In this document: piece by piece, positions 8,425-17,139 of the stretch
Layout: the number at the start of each line of letters is the position of its first letter
Position numbering within the stretch: position 1 is the stretch's first letter
Assembly: GCA_951812305.1 (NCBI GenBank)
Contig: CATOSB010000011.1
Location: forward strand, 186,001-250,000
Direction of reading: 5' to 3'
Length of the DNA: 64,000 nucleotides
From: an uncultured Paracoccaceae bacterium
GTDB lineage: Bacteria; Pseudomonadota; Alphaproteobacteria; Rhodobacterales; Rhodobacteraceae
Program-made: the position numbers and the translations under genes
The notes under the pieces: generated by a model
Seen by the model: only the letters and a program-made list of their open reading frames with translations
Told to the model about the DNA's origin: nothing
Databases searched by the model: none

Positions 8425-8915
8425 CTGTCCGCCCGTTCGTGATGTGGCCGGACCGACGGTTGCAAACCGAGGCCGACGCGGTGGCGGAGATCACGGACGA
8501 CATACGCGTAACTTGGGAAGATATGGTTGAGACCATGGAGGCGATGCCCGGTGTCGGGCTGGCCGCGCCGCAGATCGGTGCGATGCTGCGCCTCGCCGTG
8601 GTGGATGCGTCTTCGGAACGCGGCCGCGCGGTGAGGATGGCGAACCCGGAATTGATCGATGCGGGCCCGGAAATGCGCAGCCATGAAGAGGCAAGCCCGA
8701 ACCTTCCCGGTGTTTCGGCGAAGTTGGAGAGGCCGGCGAAACTCGTGGTTCGGTTTCTGAACCCCGAGGGGCAGGTTGACCGACGGGAGTTTTCGGGACT
8801 TTGGGCGACAAGCGTGCAGCATCAGATCGATCATCTGAACGGGCGCATGTATTTCGACAATCTGAGCGCGCTGAAACGCAAGATGCTGCTCAAGAAGGCG
8901 GCGAAACGGCGGTGA
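8421..8915 (+). CDS. Peptide deformylase-like protein lacking metal and catalytic residues
   Basis: 164 residues clearly homologous to deformylase (GVGLAAPQIGAM, GLWATSVQHQIDHLNGRM). However, the EGCLS motif is replaced by EASPNLPG, so the Cys metal ligand is gone, and HEIDH has become HQIDH, so the catalytic Glu is a Gln. On family knowledge it should not work as a deformylase. It is translationally coupled to the intact def (GTGACTG overlap at 8421) and precedes fmt. A regulatory or ribosome-binding pseudoenzyme role is inference. Confidence 0.9.
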   Translation: MTVRPFVMWPDRRLQTEADAVAEITDDIRVTWEDMVETMEAMPGVGLAAPQIGAMLRLAVVDASSERGRAVRMANPELIDAGPEMRSHEEASPNLPGVSAKLERPAKLVVRFLNPEGQVDRREFSGLWATSVQHQIDHLNGRMYFDNLSALKRKMLLKKAAKRR

Positions 8916-9103
8916 TTTCGCGCAGCGAACGCAAATCGCGAGGCAGGTACGGGATTTCGGCTCAATTTGCACGCTAGAAAAATGAGTGCTGCCGCACGGT
9001 TTATTCAACAGGTTTCGGGCGACGCGTGACATCAACGTGGCACTGGTCTTGCGCGCTGGATTTGCATATTTGACACGAGAAGAAGCAGGGGTTTGAAACG
9101 AGG

Positions 9104-10015
9104 ATGCGGATTGTCTTCATGGGATCGCCGGAGTTTTCGGTACCTGTACTTGAGGCGCTTGTCCGGGCAGGGCATGAGATCGCCTGCGTCTATTGCCAGC
9201 CGCCGAGACCTGCCGGGCGCGGCAAGAAAGAACGGGTGACGCCCGTTCAGGCGCGCGCCGAAGAGCTTGGTTTGCGGGTTCGCCATCCGAAGTCGCTGAG
9301 AGGAGCGGAGGAGCAGGCGGCGTTCGATGACCTGAAGGCAGATGTCGCAGTTGTTGTCGCCTATGGGCTGATCCTGCCGCAGGCGGTGCTTGACGCGCCT
9401 GTCCACGGTTGTCTGAACATTCATGCCTCGTTGCTGCCGCGTTGGCGCGGGGCGGCGCCGATCCACCGGGCGATCATGGCCGGGGATCGCGAGACGGGTG
9501 TGTGCATCATGCAGATGGAGGCGGGGCTGGATACCGGGCCGGTTCTGATGCGGGATGTGACGGAGATTTCTGATGCGGATACGATGGCGGTGCTGCACGA
9601 CCGGTTGTCGGAAATGGGCGCGGCGCTAATCGTGCGGGCGCTTGAGGGGCTCGACAACCTGGTTCCCGAGCCGCAGGCAGAAGAGGGCGTGACCTATGCG
9701 GCAAAGATCGACAAGGCCGAGGCCGAGATTGACTGGACAAATCCGGCACTGGATGTCGACCGTCAAATTCGAGGGTTGTCGCCGTTTCCGGGAGCTTGGA
9801 CACTGGTGCGTGGGGAGCGTGTGAAGTTCCTCGACTCCCGCATTGCTGCAGGTGGTGGTGTGCCCGGCACGGTTTTGAATGATGTTCTGGTGGTTGCCTG
9901 CGGGGACGGTGCAGTTCGCATCACCCGGTTGCAACGCGCCGGAAAGGGCGCGATGGATGCGAAAGATATGCTAAGAGGGTGGAAAATCGCCCCGGGCGAG
10001 CAGTTGGGAAGTTGA
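9104..10015 (+). CDS. fmt: Methionyl-tRNA formyltransferase
   Basis: 303 residues. The N-terminal formyltransferase domain shows FMGSPEFSVPVLEAL, HASLLPRWRGAAPIHRAI with the catalytic Asn-His-Asp region, and GLDTGPVL; the C-terminal ~100 residues form the OB-fold tRNA-binding domain. It formylates initiator Met-tRNA using 10-formyl-THF. The 188-bp gap after the second deformylase gene shows no clear promoter to me. The next small gene starts four bases after its stop and is probably co-transcribed. Confidence 0.97.
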   Translation: MRIVFMGSPEFSVPVLEALVRAGHEIACVYCQPPRPAGRGKKERVTPVQARAEELGLRVRHPKSLRGAEEQAAFDDLKADVAVVVAYGLILPQAVLDAPVHGCLNIHASLLPRWRGAAPIHRAIMAGDRETGVCIMQMEAGLDTGPVLMRDVTEISDADTMAVLHDRLSEMGAALIVRALEGLDNLVPEPQAEEGVTYAAKIDKAEAEIDWTNPALDVDRQIRGLSPFPGAWTLVRGERVKFLDSRIAAGGGVPGTVLNDVLVVACGDGAVRITRLQRAGKGAMDAKDMLRGWKIAPGEQLGS

Positions 10016-10019
10016 CATC

Positions 10020-10256
10020 ATGTATTTTGCGCTGATGGGAACAGTCATAATCGCGGGTATCGTGGGATACGCGAGCGAGCGATCAGGCTTTACCCATAAC
10101 GGTTATATCCCGTCGATCATCATCTGCATTGGCGGTGCTTTTCTGTTCTTTTTCGTTCGGATCATGTTCGGCGCGAGCTTCGGGACGCATGGGGTGAATG
10201 CGATTGTGTCGTCCATCGGGGCGCTGGTGATCGTGCCAACGCATTTTCGGAAGTAG
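10020..10256 (+). CDS. Small membrane protein, GlsB/YeaQ-like topology
   Basis: 78 residues with three predicted membrane segments (about 2-18, 28-49 and 56-73) and Gly-rich turns. The pattern GIVGYA ... IGGAFLFFFVRIMFG ... IGALVIVPTHFRK recalls the transglycosylase-associated GlsB/YeaQ/YmgE family, but the similarity I can see is weak. It follows fmt by four bases. Function unknown. Confidence 0.65.
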   Translation: MYFALMGTVIIAGIVGYASERSGFTHNGYIPSIIICIGGAFLFFFVRIMFGASFGTHGVNAIVSSIGALVIVPTHFRK

Positions 10257-10270
10257 CGGGGCGAGTTTCG

Positions 10271-10355
10271 AATTGCGCTGACGCGCAATCCGATCAATGC
10301 GAGGGGGACCAGTCCCCCTCGCGCTCCCCCAGAAGTATTTATGGCCAGATGAAGG
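10271..10355. repeat. Convergent-junction element, copy 2, with two tandem hairpins
   Basis: First hairpin ATTGCGC-tgac-GCGCAAT (10272-10289). Second is a perfect 11-bp stem, GCGAGGGGGAC with GTCCCCCTCGC (10299-10322). Then comes the shared block CTCCCCCAGAAGTATTTATG and GCCAGATGAAGGAG. It sits between the convergent small membrane gene and rnhA and probably ends transcription from both sides. Confidence 0.65.
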
Positions 10356-10357
10356 AG

Positions 10358-10846
10358 CTAGGGAGCTTCTCTCGCCGCAGTGGAATTGGCCTTCTTCGGC
10401 TTGAAGGGTTTCATTCCGTCACGCGCCAATTCGTCGGCACGTTCGTTTTCAGGGTGGCCGGCGTGGCCCTTGACCCATTCCCAAGTGACCTGATGGCGTG
10501 ACTGCGCGTCGTCAAGAGCCTGCCAGAGATCGGCGTTTTTGACGGGTTTTTTCGCGGAGGTTTTCCAGCCGTTTTTCTTCCAGCCGTGGATCCAACTGGT
10601 GACGCCGTTTTTCACATAAGCGCTGTCAGTCACAATGGTGATGGCGCTGGTGCGGTCGAGCGCATTGAGCGCCTCGATTGCAGCCAAAAGCTCCATGCGG
10701 TTATTGGTGGTATCGGCCTCGCCGCCCTTCAACTCGCGTTCCTTCAGGACGTGTTCGCCGTTGCGGGCAACCATAAGCACGCCCCAGCCTCCGGGGCCGG
10801 GATTGCCGGAGCAGGCACCGTCGGTATAAGCGGTGATCTCAGGCAT
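10358..10846 (-). CDS. rnhA: Ribonuclease HI
   Basis: 162 residues. The four carboxylates of the active site are visible in YTDGACSGNPGPGG, NNRMELLAAIEAL, VTDSAYVKNGV and NERADELAR. It degrades RNA in RNA-DNA hybrids. The C-terminus carries a Lys-rich tail (KPFKPKKANSTAAREAP). Its start overlaps the end of the upstream methyltransferase gene by eight bases, so ispH, the methyltransferase and rnhA form one minus-strand operon. Confidence 0.97.
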   Translation of the reverse strand: MPEITAYTDGACSGNPGPGGWGVLMVARNGEHVLKERELKGGEADTTNNRMELLAAIEALNALDRTSAITIVTDSAYVKNGVTSWIHGWKKNGWKTSAKKPVKNADLWQALDDAQSRHQVTWEWVKGHAGHPENERADELARDGMKPFKPKKANSTAAREAP

Positions 10847-11429
10847 GGGCGTAAAGCACGATCCAGGGCCACATTTTGCCGTCTAGCCCTTCTTCTGCGC
10901 CGGTTGTCTGGTCGGTCACGGTGAATCCCGCTTGCGCCAGCAAGGACTTGATCTCATCCTCTTCGTAATACGCGTAGAACCGGCCAATCGTGTCGCGGTG
11001 TTCGCCGGTGCCGGTTTTGAGACCAATGGCGAAATGTCCGCCGGGCTTTAGCGCGCGGCGCGCCGCGGCGAGGTGTGCCGGCATATCCGCCTTGGGGGCG
11101 TGGAGCAGGCTGAAACTGGCCCAGATACCGTCAAAGGCGGCTGTGTCCTGCAATTCTGCGAATGTTTCGACCCGGACATCGACGCCGAAAGTTTCCTGCG
11201 CCGCAGTGGCGAAGGCATCGGAAGCATCCGTCGCCGTCACTTCGAACCCTTGCGCCAGCATCTGTGCAGCAGAATTGCCGGCGCCACAGCCCCAGTCGAG
11301 TACATGACATCCGTCGGGCAATTTATCCAAAAAGGCGTCAAGCGTGGCGTTGCTGGTGACGTCTTTGACCATGTCGACATATTTGGCGGTTTGCGCGGCG
11401 TATACGTCGAGGGTTTGTTTATCACTCAT
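10839..11429 (-). CDS. Class I SAM-dependent methyltransferase
   Basis: 196 residues from MSDKQTLDVYAAQTAKYVDM. The SAM-binding motif I is VLDWGCGAGNSAAQML and motif IV-like DGIWASFSLLHAP follows. The frame runs open further upstream into ispH, but the start at 11429 overlaps the ispH stop by four bases (ATGA) and matches a plausible N-terminus. Substrate unknown. The family often acts on small molecules or quinone-like substrates. Placed between ispH and rnhA in an operon. Confidence 0.85.
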   Translation of the reverse strand: MSDKQTLDVYAAQTAKYVDMVKDVTSNATLDAFLDKLPDGCHVLDWGCGAGNSAAQMLAQGFEVTATDASDAFATAAQETFGVDVRVETFAELQDTAAFDGIWASFSLLHAPKADMPAHLAAARRALKPGGHFAIGLKTGTGEHRDTIGRFYAYYEEDEIKSLLAQAGFTVTDQTTGAEEGLDGKMWPWIVLYAHA

Positions 11430-12376
11430 GCCGGTTCTCTCAATACACGTGGGACCTTGAATTCTACATCCTCGCGGGCGGTTTCGACCTGCTCGACTGT
11501 CACGGAAAACCGGGTGCGAAACGCTTTGATGACCTCGTCCACCAGCACCTCTGGCGCGCTGGCCCCGGCAGTGATGCCGACGGTGCGGATACCACGCAGC
11601 GCGCGCCAGTCGATATCCACCGCGCGCTGCACAAGTTGCGCATATTTGCAGCCTGCCGCCGCGCCAACCTCGACAAGGCGCTTTGAGTTGGAGGAATTTG
11701 GTGCGCCAATAACGAGTATGGCGTCGCAACCCGGAGCCATCGCCTTGACCGCTGCCTGCCGGTTGGTCGTGGCATAACAGATGTCTTCCTTATGCGGGCC
11801 GACGATGGCGGGAAACCGTGTCTGCAAGGCGGAGACGATCCCGGCAGTGTCATCGACCGAAAGCGTCGTCTGGGTGATGTATGCCAGCTTATCTGGATCG
11901 CGGACCGTCAGGTTCGCCACGTTTTCTGCTGTTTCGACCAGCAGAACCTCGCCCTTGGGCAATTGCCCCATCGTGCCCAGCGTTTCGGGATGTCCGGCGT
12001 GGCCGATCATCACCATCTGCAAGCCGTTCCTGTGATGGCGTTCCGCTTCGATATGGACCTTGCTGACCAGCGGGCATGTGGCATCCACGAAAAGCATGTC
12101 ACGCCGCGCGGCCTCTGCAGGGATTGCCTTGGGCACCCCATGCGCGGAGAAGATCACCGGGCGGTCATCGGGGCATTCATCCAACTCGTCGACGAAGATC
12201 GCGCCCTGTTGTTTAAGCCCGTCGACGACGAATTTGTTGTGCACGATCTCGTGGCGCACAAATACCGGTGCGCCCCATTTGGCCAGGGCCATCTCGACGA
12301 TCTTGATGGCCCGATCCACGCCGGCGCAAAAACCGCGCGGCGCGGCCAGGTAAAGCGTGAGGGGGGGCTTGGACAT
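11426..12376 (-). CDS. ispH: 4-hydroxy-3-methylbut-2-enyl diphosphate reductase
   Basis: 316 residues, the usual length. Three Cys that bind the Fe-S cluster are present in PRGFCAGVDRAIKIVE, VDATCPLVSKVH and EDICYATTNRQ; the TNRQ and GAPNSSNSKRL segments bind substrate. It makes IPP and DMAPP in the last step of the MEP isoprenoid pathway. GGAG lies upstream of the ATG. First gene of the ispH-methyltransferase-rnhA unit. Confidence 0.97.
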   Translation of the reverse strand: MSKPPLTLYLAAPRGFCAGVDRAIKIVEMALAKWGAPVFVRHEIVHNKFVVDGLKQQGAIFVDELDECPDDRPVIFSAHGVPKAIPAEAARRDMLFVDATCPLVSKVHIEAERHHRNGLQMVMIGHAGHPETLGTMGQLPKGEVLLVETAENVANLTVRDPDKLAYITQTTLSVDDTAGIVSALQTRFPAIVGPHKEDICYATTNRQAAVKAMAPGCDAILVIGAPNSSNSKRLVEVGAAAGCKYAQLVQRAVDIDWRALRGIRTVGITAGASAPEVLVDEVIKAFRTRFSVTVEQVETAREDVEFKVPRVLREPA

Positions 12377-12496
12377 TTAAGGGGCTCCGTCGGACGCAGT
12401 ACATCTAGTGCGTCGGCGGGACCGGGTCCAGCGGTGGTGCAAAAGGAAACCGCGCCGAATGTCGGACGCGGTCAAATCAACCCGGATCGGGTTTGT

Positions 12497-13069
12497 TTAG
12501 TCGGTCTCTGCCAACGCTGGTTCGTCCGCTTCAACCGGCTCACGTGGCGGACGGCCAATGACGTCCTTCAACTCGTCCAACTCGATGAAGTTATCGGCCT
12601 GACGGCGTAGTTCGTCGGCAATCATTGGCGGCTGGCTGCGGATCGTGGATACAACCGAGACGCGAACGCCCACACGCTGTAGCGCAGCGACGAGAGGGCG
12701 GAAATCGCCGTCGCCGGAGAACAGGACGATGTGATCGACATGCGGCGCAAGCTCCATTGCGTCGACGGTCAACTCGATGTCCATATTGCCCTTGACCTTA
12801 CGGCGGCCCTGGCGGTCGACATATTCCTTTGCCGGCTTTGTGACCATCGTGAAACCGTTGTAATGCAGCCAGTCAACCAGCGGACGGATCGGCGAATAGT
12901 CGTCATTTTCCAACAATGCTGTGTAATAGAATGCACGAAGCAATTTACCACGGCGCATAAATTCCTGGCGCAAAAGCTTATAATCGATGTCGAAACCAAG
13001 CGACTTGGCAGCCGCATAGAGGTTCGACCCGTCAATAAACAGCGCCAGCCGTTCGTCTCTGTAGAACAT
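12497..13069 (-). CDS. NYN domain protein (LabA/DUF88 family)
   Basis: 190 residues. The PIN-like NYN nuclease fold shows its acidic residues in LALFIDGSNLYAAAK, KGNMDIELTVDAMEL and VLFSGDGDFRPLV. Family members are putative RNases. The C-terminal ~25 residues (PPREPVEADEPALAETD) are an acidic tail. AAGGA precedes the ATG. It is divergent from folK with a 104-bp shared upstream region. The direct RNA target is unknown. Confidence 0.88.
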   Translation of the reverse strand: MFYRDERLALFIDGSNLYAAAKSLGFDIDYKLLRQEFMRRGKLLRAFYYTALLENDDYSPIRPLVDWLHYNGFTMVTKPAKEYVDRQGRRKVKGNMDIELTVDAMELAPHVDHIVLFSGDGDFRPLVAALQRVGVRVSVVSTIRSQPPMIADELRRQADNFIELDELKDVIGRPPREPVEADEPALAETD

Positions 13070-13173
13070 AATTATTCCTTCCGATTAATGCCTCGCGTAT
13101 GAACATGCCTGAGTGGTGTGGCGTAAATTAGCAGCCCTCAACGAGACCGGCGACAAAATAGGGAGATTTTCCA

Positions 13174-13782
13174 GTGTCGCAAGAGCCAGATGGTCACAAA
13201 AGCCTAGCAATTAAGTGTTCACAGTCACCTAAGATAATAGTTGCCCTAGGGTCAAATCTCCCCTTCGGCGAACGTTCGCCAGTTGATCTGCTAAGGGCGG
13301 CGTTGAGTGCGATAAACGATTCGCTCCTTAAAGTTGAGCAGGTTAGCGGATTTTATGCAACGCCGAGTTTCCCCGAAGGCTCTGGTCCCGACTATGTGAA
13401 TGCAGCCGCGTTGCTGTGCGGCGAATTGTCCGCCGGGGAAATTCTGCAAATCCTTCACCGTATCGAGGCAGATTACGGAAGAACGCGGGAAACCCGGTGG
13501 GGGCAACGAACGCTTGATCTGGATTTGCTGGCCGTGGGTGACGCCGTTCTTCCAGACGTAGAATCATACGCCTATTTGCGGGATCTTGCGCAGACAGAAC
13601 AGATTGGGCGTGCGCCAAAGCAGTTGGTGTTGCCGCACCCGCGAATACAGGATCGGGCCTTTGTACTGGTTCCACTTGCCGAAATTGCGCCGGATTGGTG
13701 CCATCCCGTCAGCGGGCAAACAGCCACGCAGATGCTTGCGGCATTGCCCAAGGCGGAAATATCGTCAATTCGGCCGCTTTAA
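13174..13782 (+). CDS. folK: 2-amino-4-hydroxy-6-hydroxymethyldihydropteridine diphosphokinase
   Basis: 202 residues from a GTG start. The HPPK core is seen in IIVALGSNLPFGERSP, ADYGRTRETRWGQRTLDLDL (the Mg/ATP loop) and PHPRIQDRAFVLVPLAEIAP. The first ~18 residues before the core are an extension. It transfers pyrophosphate to the pterin in folate synthesis. A GGGAG lies upstream. It is followed by rpoZ, an arrangement I associate with Rhodobacteraceae. Confidence 0.94.
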   Translation: MSQEPDGHKSLAIKCSQSPKIIVALGSNLPFGERSPVDLLRAALSAINDSLLKVEQVSGFYATPSFPEGSGPDYVNAAALLCGELSAGEILQILHRIEADYGRTRETRWGQRTLDLDLLAVGDAVLPDVESYAYLRDLAQTEQIGRAPKQLVLPHPRIQDRAFVLVPLAEIAPDWCHPVSGQTATQMLAALPKAEISSIRPL

Positions 13783-13807
13783 TTGGCCTTCCGCGCGGGC
13801 ATTTTAC

Positions 13808-13836
13808 TTGTCAACGCGCGCAATTGCGCCTAAATG
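13808..13836 (+). promoter_or_regulatory. Candidate sigma-70 promoter for rpoZ-rsh
   Basis: TTGTCA at 13808-13813 and TAAATG at 13831-13836 with 17-bp spacing, 35 bp before the rpoZ start. The -35 matches 5 of 6 consensus bases, the -10 only 3 of 6. Supported by motif and position only. Confidence 0.35.
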
Positions 13837-13871
13837 ATCGCCTCTGACCCCGAAACCCACAAGGATAGCTC

Positions 13872-14225
13872 ATGGCCCGCGTTACGGTCGAAGACTGCGT
13901 AGACAAGGTTCCCAACCGTTTTGAACTGGTGATGCTTGCGGCACATCGTGCGCGCGAGATTTCCAGCGGTGCGCCGATCACACTGGATCGCGACAACGAC
14001 AAGAACCCCGTTGTCTCGTTGCGCGAAATTGCCGATGAAACCCAAGGTGCCGAAGACCTGCGCGAACGCATGATCGAAAGCCACCAGACCCAGATCGAAG
14101 TGGACGAGCCGGAGGAAGATGCGATGGCCCTGTTGATGGGTGCCGAGCAGGACAAACCGGCCGAAGATGACCTTAGCGAAGAGAAACTGCTGCGCGCGCT
14201 GATGGAAGCGCAGGAGCAGCGCTAA
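13872..14225 (+). CDS. rpoZ: RNA polymerase omega subunit
   Basis: 117 residues beginning MARVTVEDCVDKVPNRFELV, the conserved omega N-terminus, with AAHRAREISSGAP as the core helix region. The acidic C-terminus (PEEDAMALLMGAEQDKPAEDD) is typical of alphaproteobacterial omega. It assists RNA polymerase assembly and forms part of a ppGpp site in other bacteria. The (p)ppGpp synthetase gene follows 13 bp later. Confidence 0.96.
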   Translation: MARVTVEDCVDKVPNRFELVMLAAHRAREISSGAPITLDRDNDKNPVVSLREIADETQGAEDLRERMIESHQTQIEVDEPEEDAMALLMGAEQDKPAEDDLSEEKLLRALMEAQEQR

Positions 14226-14238
14226 GCGCGCCAACGTT

Positions 14239-16377
14239 ATGGCGTTGGACCAGTCGATCATCGACGTTGACGTTCTGATCGAAACCGTCCGCGGCTATAA
14301 CCCGAACACTGACGAAAAGCTTATCCGGGCCGCGTATGATTATGCGGCCCAAATGCATTTGGGGCAAAAGCGCCAGTCGGGCGAGCCCTATTTCATGCAT
14401 CCCGTTGCGGTCGCCATGATCCTTGCCGAGATGCGACTGGACGATCAGACGATTGTGACGGCGCTGTTGCACGACACGATAGAGGACACAAAATCGACCT
14501 ATGGCGAGATCGAGCAGAAGTTTGATTTTGAAATTGCCGAACTGGTTGATGGCGTCACCAAACTGACGCAACTACAGCTGTCAGGCAGTGAATCCAAACA
14601 AGCCGAAAATTTTCGCAAGCTGTTCATGGCGATGTCCAAGGACCTGCGCGTGATCCTCGTCAAGCTCGCTGACCGGTTGCACAACATGCGCACGATCAAG
14701 CACATGAAGCCGGAGAAGCAGGTTCAGAAATCACGCGAGACGATGGATATCTATGCACCCTTGGCGGGGCGCATGGGGATGCAGTGGATGCGCGACGAAC
14801 TGGAGGATCTGGCCTTCAGCGTTCTCAATCCGGAAGGGCGCAATTCGATCATGCGCCGGTTCATCACGCTGCAGCGCGAAACCGGCGATGTCACCGGCAA
14901 GATCACTGTCGATCTGCGTGCCGAGATGCAAAAGGCCCGGGTCAATGCCGAGGTACACGGGCGCGCCAAGAAGCCCTATTCAATCTGGCGCAAGATGCAG
15001 GAGAAAGAACTGAGTTTCGCGCGCCTGTCCGACATCTATGGATTTCGTGTGATCCTGGACACCGAAGAAGATTGTTATCGCGCGCTGGGTGTCATCCACC
15101 AACGCTGGCACGCGGTTCCGGGGCGGTTCAAGGATTACATCAGCCAGCCAAAAACCAACGGCTATCGCTCGATCCACACCACCGTTTCGGGGCGTGACGC
15201 CAAGCGCGTCGAAATCCAAATCCGCACCCACAAGATGCATGATGTGGCAGAAGCCGGCGTCGCGGCCCACTGGTCCTATCGCGATGGTGTGCCGTCGGAA
15301 AACCCTTTCGCTGTCGATCCGACGAAATGGGTCGAAACGCTGAACGAACGGCTGATGAATGCCGATGACCACGACGAGTTTCTCGAACATGTGAAACTGG
15401 AAATGTACGCCGATCAGGTATTCTGTTTCACGCCCCGTGGTGACGTGATCAAGCTGCCGCGCGGGGCGACGCCTCTGGATTATGCCTATGCCATCCACAC
15501 GCGCATTGGCGACAGCTGCGTAGGGGCCAAGATTGATCACATGCGAATGCCGCTTTGGACCCGCATCCGCAATGGCCAGATGGTTGAAATCATCACCGCC
15601 GAAGGGCAACGCCCGCAAGTTTCCTGGCTTGATATTGTGGTCACCGGTCGGGCCAAGTCGGCAATCCGGCGAAGCCTGCGCGACGAAGACCGCGAACGAT
15701 ATATGAAACTTGGCTGGGAGCTTGTCCGTGTGGCATTCGATCAGGTCGGCAAACGGGCCAGCGACAAGGCGCTGAACACCGCTGCCAAGCAGATGGGCAT
15801 CGAAGACCGGCAGGAACTGTTGTCACGTCTTGGCAGCGCTGAAGTGTCCGCGCGTGATGTGGTGCTGACGCTTTATCCCAGTCTGGTCGAGAAGAAGGGC
15901 GAGGAAATTGACCCCGCACGCGCCGTGGTCGGTTTGGCCAAGGATCAGCGTTTTGATCGCGCGCAGTGCTGTCAGCCTGTGCCGGGAGAGCGGATTGTCG
16001 GCATTTCCTATCCCGGCAAAGGCGTGGTCATTCACACGATCGACTGCCCGGCGCTCGGGGATTTGGAAGATCAACCCAAGCGCTGGCACGACCTGCAATG
16101 GCATTCCGGCCCACACCCGGCGAACCATTCGGTCAGTCTGGATATGACAATTTCAAATGACGCCGGCGTATTGGGTCGTATCTGCACCTTGATTGGCGAA
16201 CAGGGCGCCAATATCTCTGATTTGCTATTTGTTGACCGAAAGTCGGACTTTTACCGCCTTATTATTGATGTTGATTTGCGAGATATTGAGCATATGCACA
16301 CGGTGATGCTGGCGTTGGAGGCGGAAAGCGATGTCGCGTCTATCAAGCGACACCGTGATCTGAACAGAAGCCCCTGA
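14239..16377 (+). CDS. rsh: Bifunctional (p)ppGpp synthetase/hydrolase (Rsh)
   Basis: 712 residues. The HD hydrolase domain shows HPVAVAMILAEM and LLHDTIEDT (residues ~50-90). The synthetase domain has RLSDIYGFRVI (~261) and TNGYRSIHTT (~305). A TGS domain follows (FTPRGDVIKLPRGATPLDYA, ~396-425), and an ACT domain ends the protein (~633-712). With both catalytic domains intact it should make and degrade the stringent-response alarmone; alphaproteobacteria usually have one such enzyme. Confidence 0.97.
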   Translation: MALDQSIIDVDVLIETVRGYNPNTDEKLIRAAYDYAAQMHLGQKRQSGEPYFMHPVAVAMILAEMRLDDQTIVTALLHDTIEDTKSTYGEIEQKFDFEIAELVDGVTKLTQLQLSGSESKQAENFRKLFMAMSKDLRVILVKLADRLHNMRTIKHMKPEKQVQKSRETMDIYAPLAGRMGMQWMRDELEDLAFSVLNPEGRNSIMRRFITLQRETGDVTGKITVDLRAEMQKARVNAEVHGRAKKPYSIWRKMQEKELSFARLSDIYGFRVILDTEEDCYRALGVIHQRWHAVPGRFKDYISQPKTNGYRSIHTTVSGRDAKRVEIQIRTHKMHDVAEAGVAAHWSYRDGVPSENPFAVDPTKWVETLNERLMNADDHDEFLEHVKLEMYADQVFCFTPRGDVIKLPRGATPLDYAYAIHTRIGDSCVGAKIDHMRMPLWTRIRNGQMVEIITAEGQRPQVSWLDIVVTGRAKSAIRRSLRDEDRERYMKLGWELVRVAFDQVGKRASDKALNTAAKQMGIEDRQELLSRLGSAEVSARDVVLTLYPSLVEKKGEEIDPARAVVGLAKDQRFDRAQCCQPVPGERIVGISYPGKGVVIHTIDCPALGDLEDQPKRWHDLQWHSGPHPANHSVSLDMTISNDAGVLGRICTLIGEQGANISDLLFVDRKSDFYRLIIDVDLRDIEHMHTVMLALEAESDVASIKRHRDLNRSP

Positions 16378-16401
16378 ACGGGGCGGGGAAGAGGCTGAGA
16401 A

Positions 16402-17061
16402 TTGTTCAAGCGGCGCGACGCGCGAGGATGGCTGCAAAGCGTGGCCGAGTTCTTCTATCCGCGAGGCGGATGGCGGCGCGCTGCATCCTATATTGGCCAC
16501 CGGCTTCGCCGCCTGCCCGATCCGCCGCACAAGATTGCGCGTGGCGTGGCCGCGGGCGTTTTCGTATGCTTCATGCCATACTTCGGGTTTCATTTCGTCA
16601 TGGCGGCAATCCTCGCCTGGATGATGCAGGCCAACATGGTCGCCGCGATTTTGGCGACGTTCTTTGGCAACCCGCTGACATTCCCGATCATTGCTGCCGT
16701 GGCGCTGGAAATGGGTCAGTGGATGCTGGGGTCTCCGAATGTCGGGCCATTGCCGGAAGTCTTCAACGAGTTTGGCCGTGCCTGGAACGAACTTTGGCAT
16801 AATCTGGGGGCGATCTTCACGAACGAACCCGTGCATTGGGGCCGGTTGGGACGGTTTTTCTGGCAAGTCATGTGGCCCTATACGGTCGGCGGGATTGTGC
16901 CGGGAATTGTCACGTCAATCGCGGCCTATGCAGTGACGCTTCCGGCAGTTGAAGCCTATCAGCGTCGCCGTGTTTCGAAGCTGAAAGCCCGGTTCGACAA
17001 ACGACGCGCCGCGATTGAGAAGTCTGCCGCCAAGGAATCGTCAGGCAGAAAATCTAGGTGA
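16402..17061 (+). CDS. DUF2062 membrane protein
   Basis: 219 residues from a TTG start with AAGAGG upstream. DUF2062 features are seen in HKIARGVAAGVFVCFMPYFG, FFGNPLTFPIIAAVALEMG and the membrane segments around residues 50-70, 75-110 and 155-185. The C-terminal tail is rich in Lys/Arg. The family occurs in many roseobacters in this position between rsh and pdxJ. Function unknown; an inner-membrane location is likely. Confidence 0.88.
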   Translation: MFKRRDARGWLQSVAEFFYPRGGWRRAASYIGHRLRRLPDPPHKIARGVAAGVFVCFMPYFGFHFVMAAILAWMMQANMVAAILATFFGNPLTFPIIAAVALEMGQWMLGSPNVGPLPEVFNEFGRAWNELWHNLGAIFTNEPVHWGRLGRFFWQVMWPYTVGGIVPGIVTSIAAYAVTLPAVEAYQRRRVSKLKARFDKRRAAIEKSAAKESSGRKSR

Positions 17062-17139
17062 ATTTAGGTTCGAAGTGTTGACCTATTGCCATTGCAGGCT
17101 AGACTGAATGTCTGAGTCGTAATTTGGGGCAGATGTGTC

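Noticed and set aside
11792..12610. 272-codon plus-strand frame over ispH
   Set aside because: Antisense to an intact ispH and part of the NYN gene; no recognisable domain.
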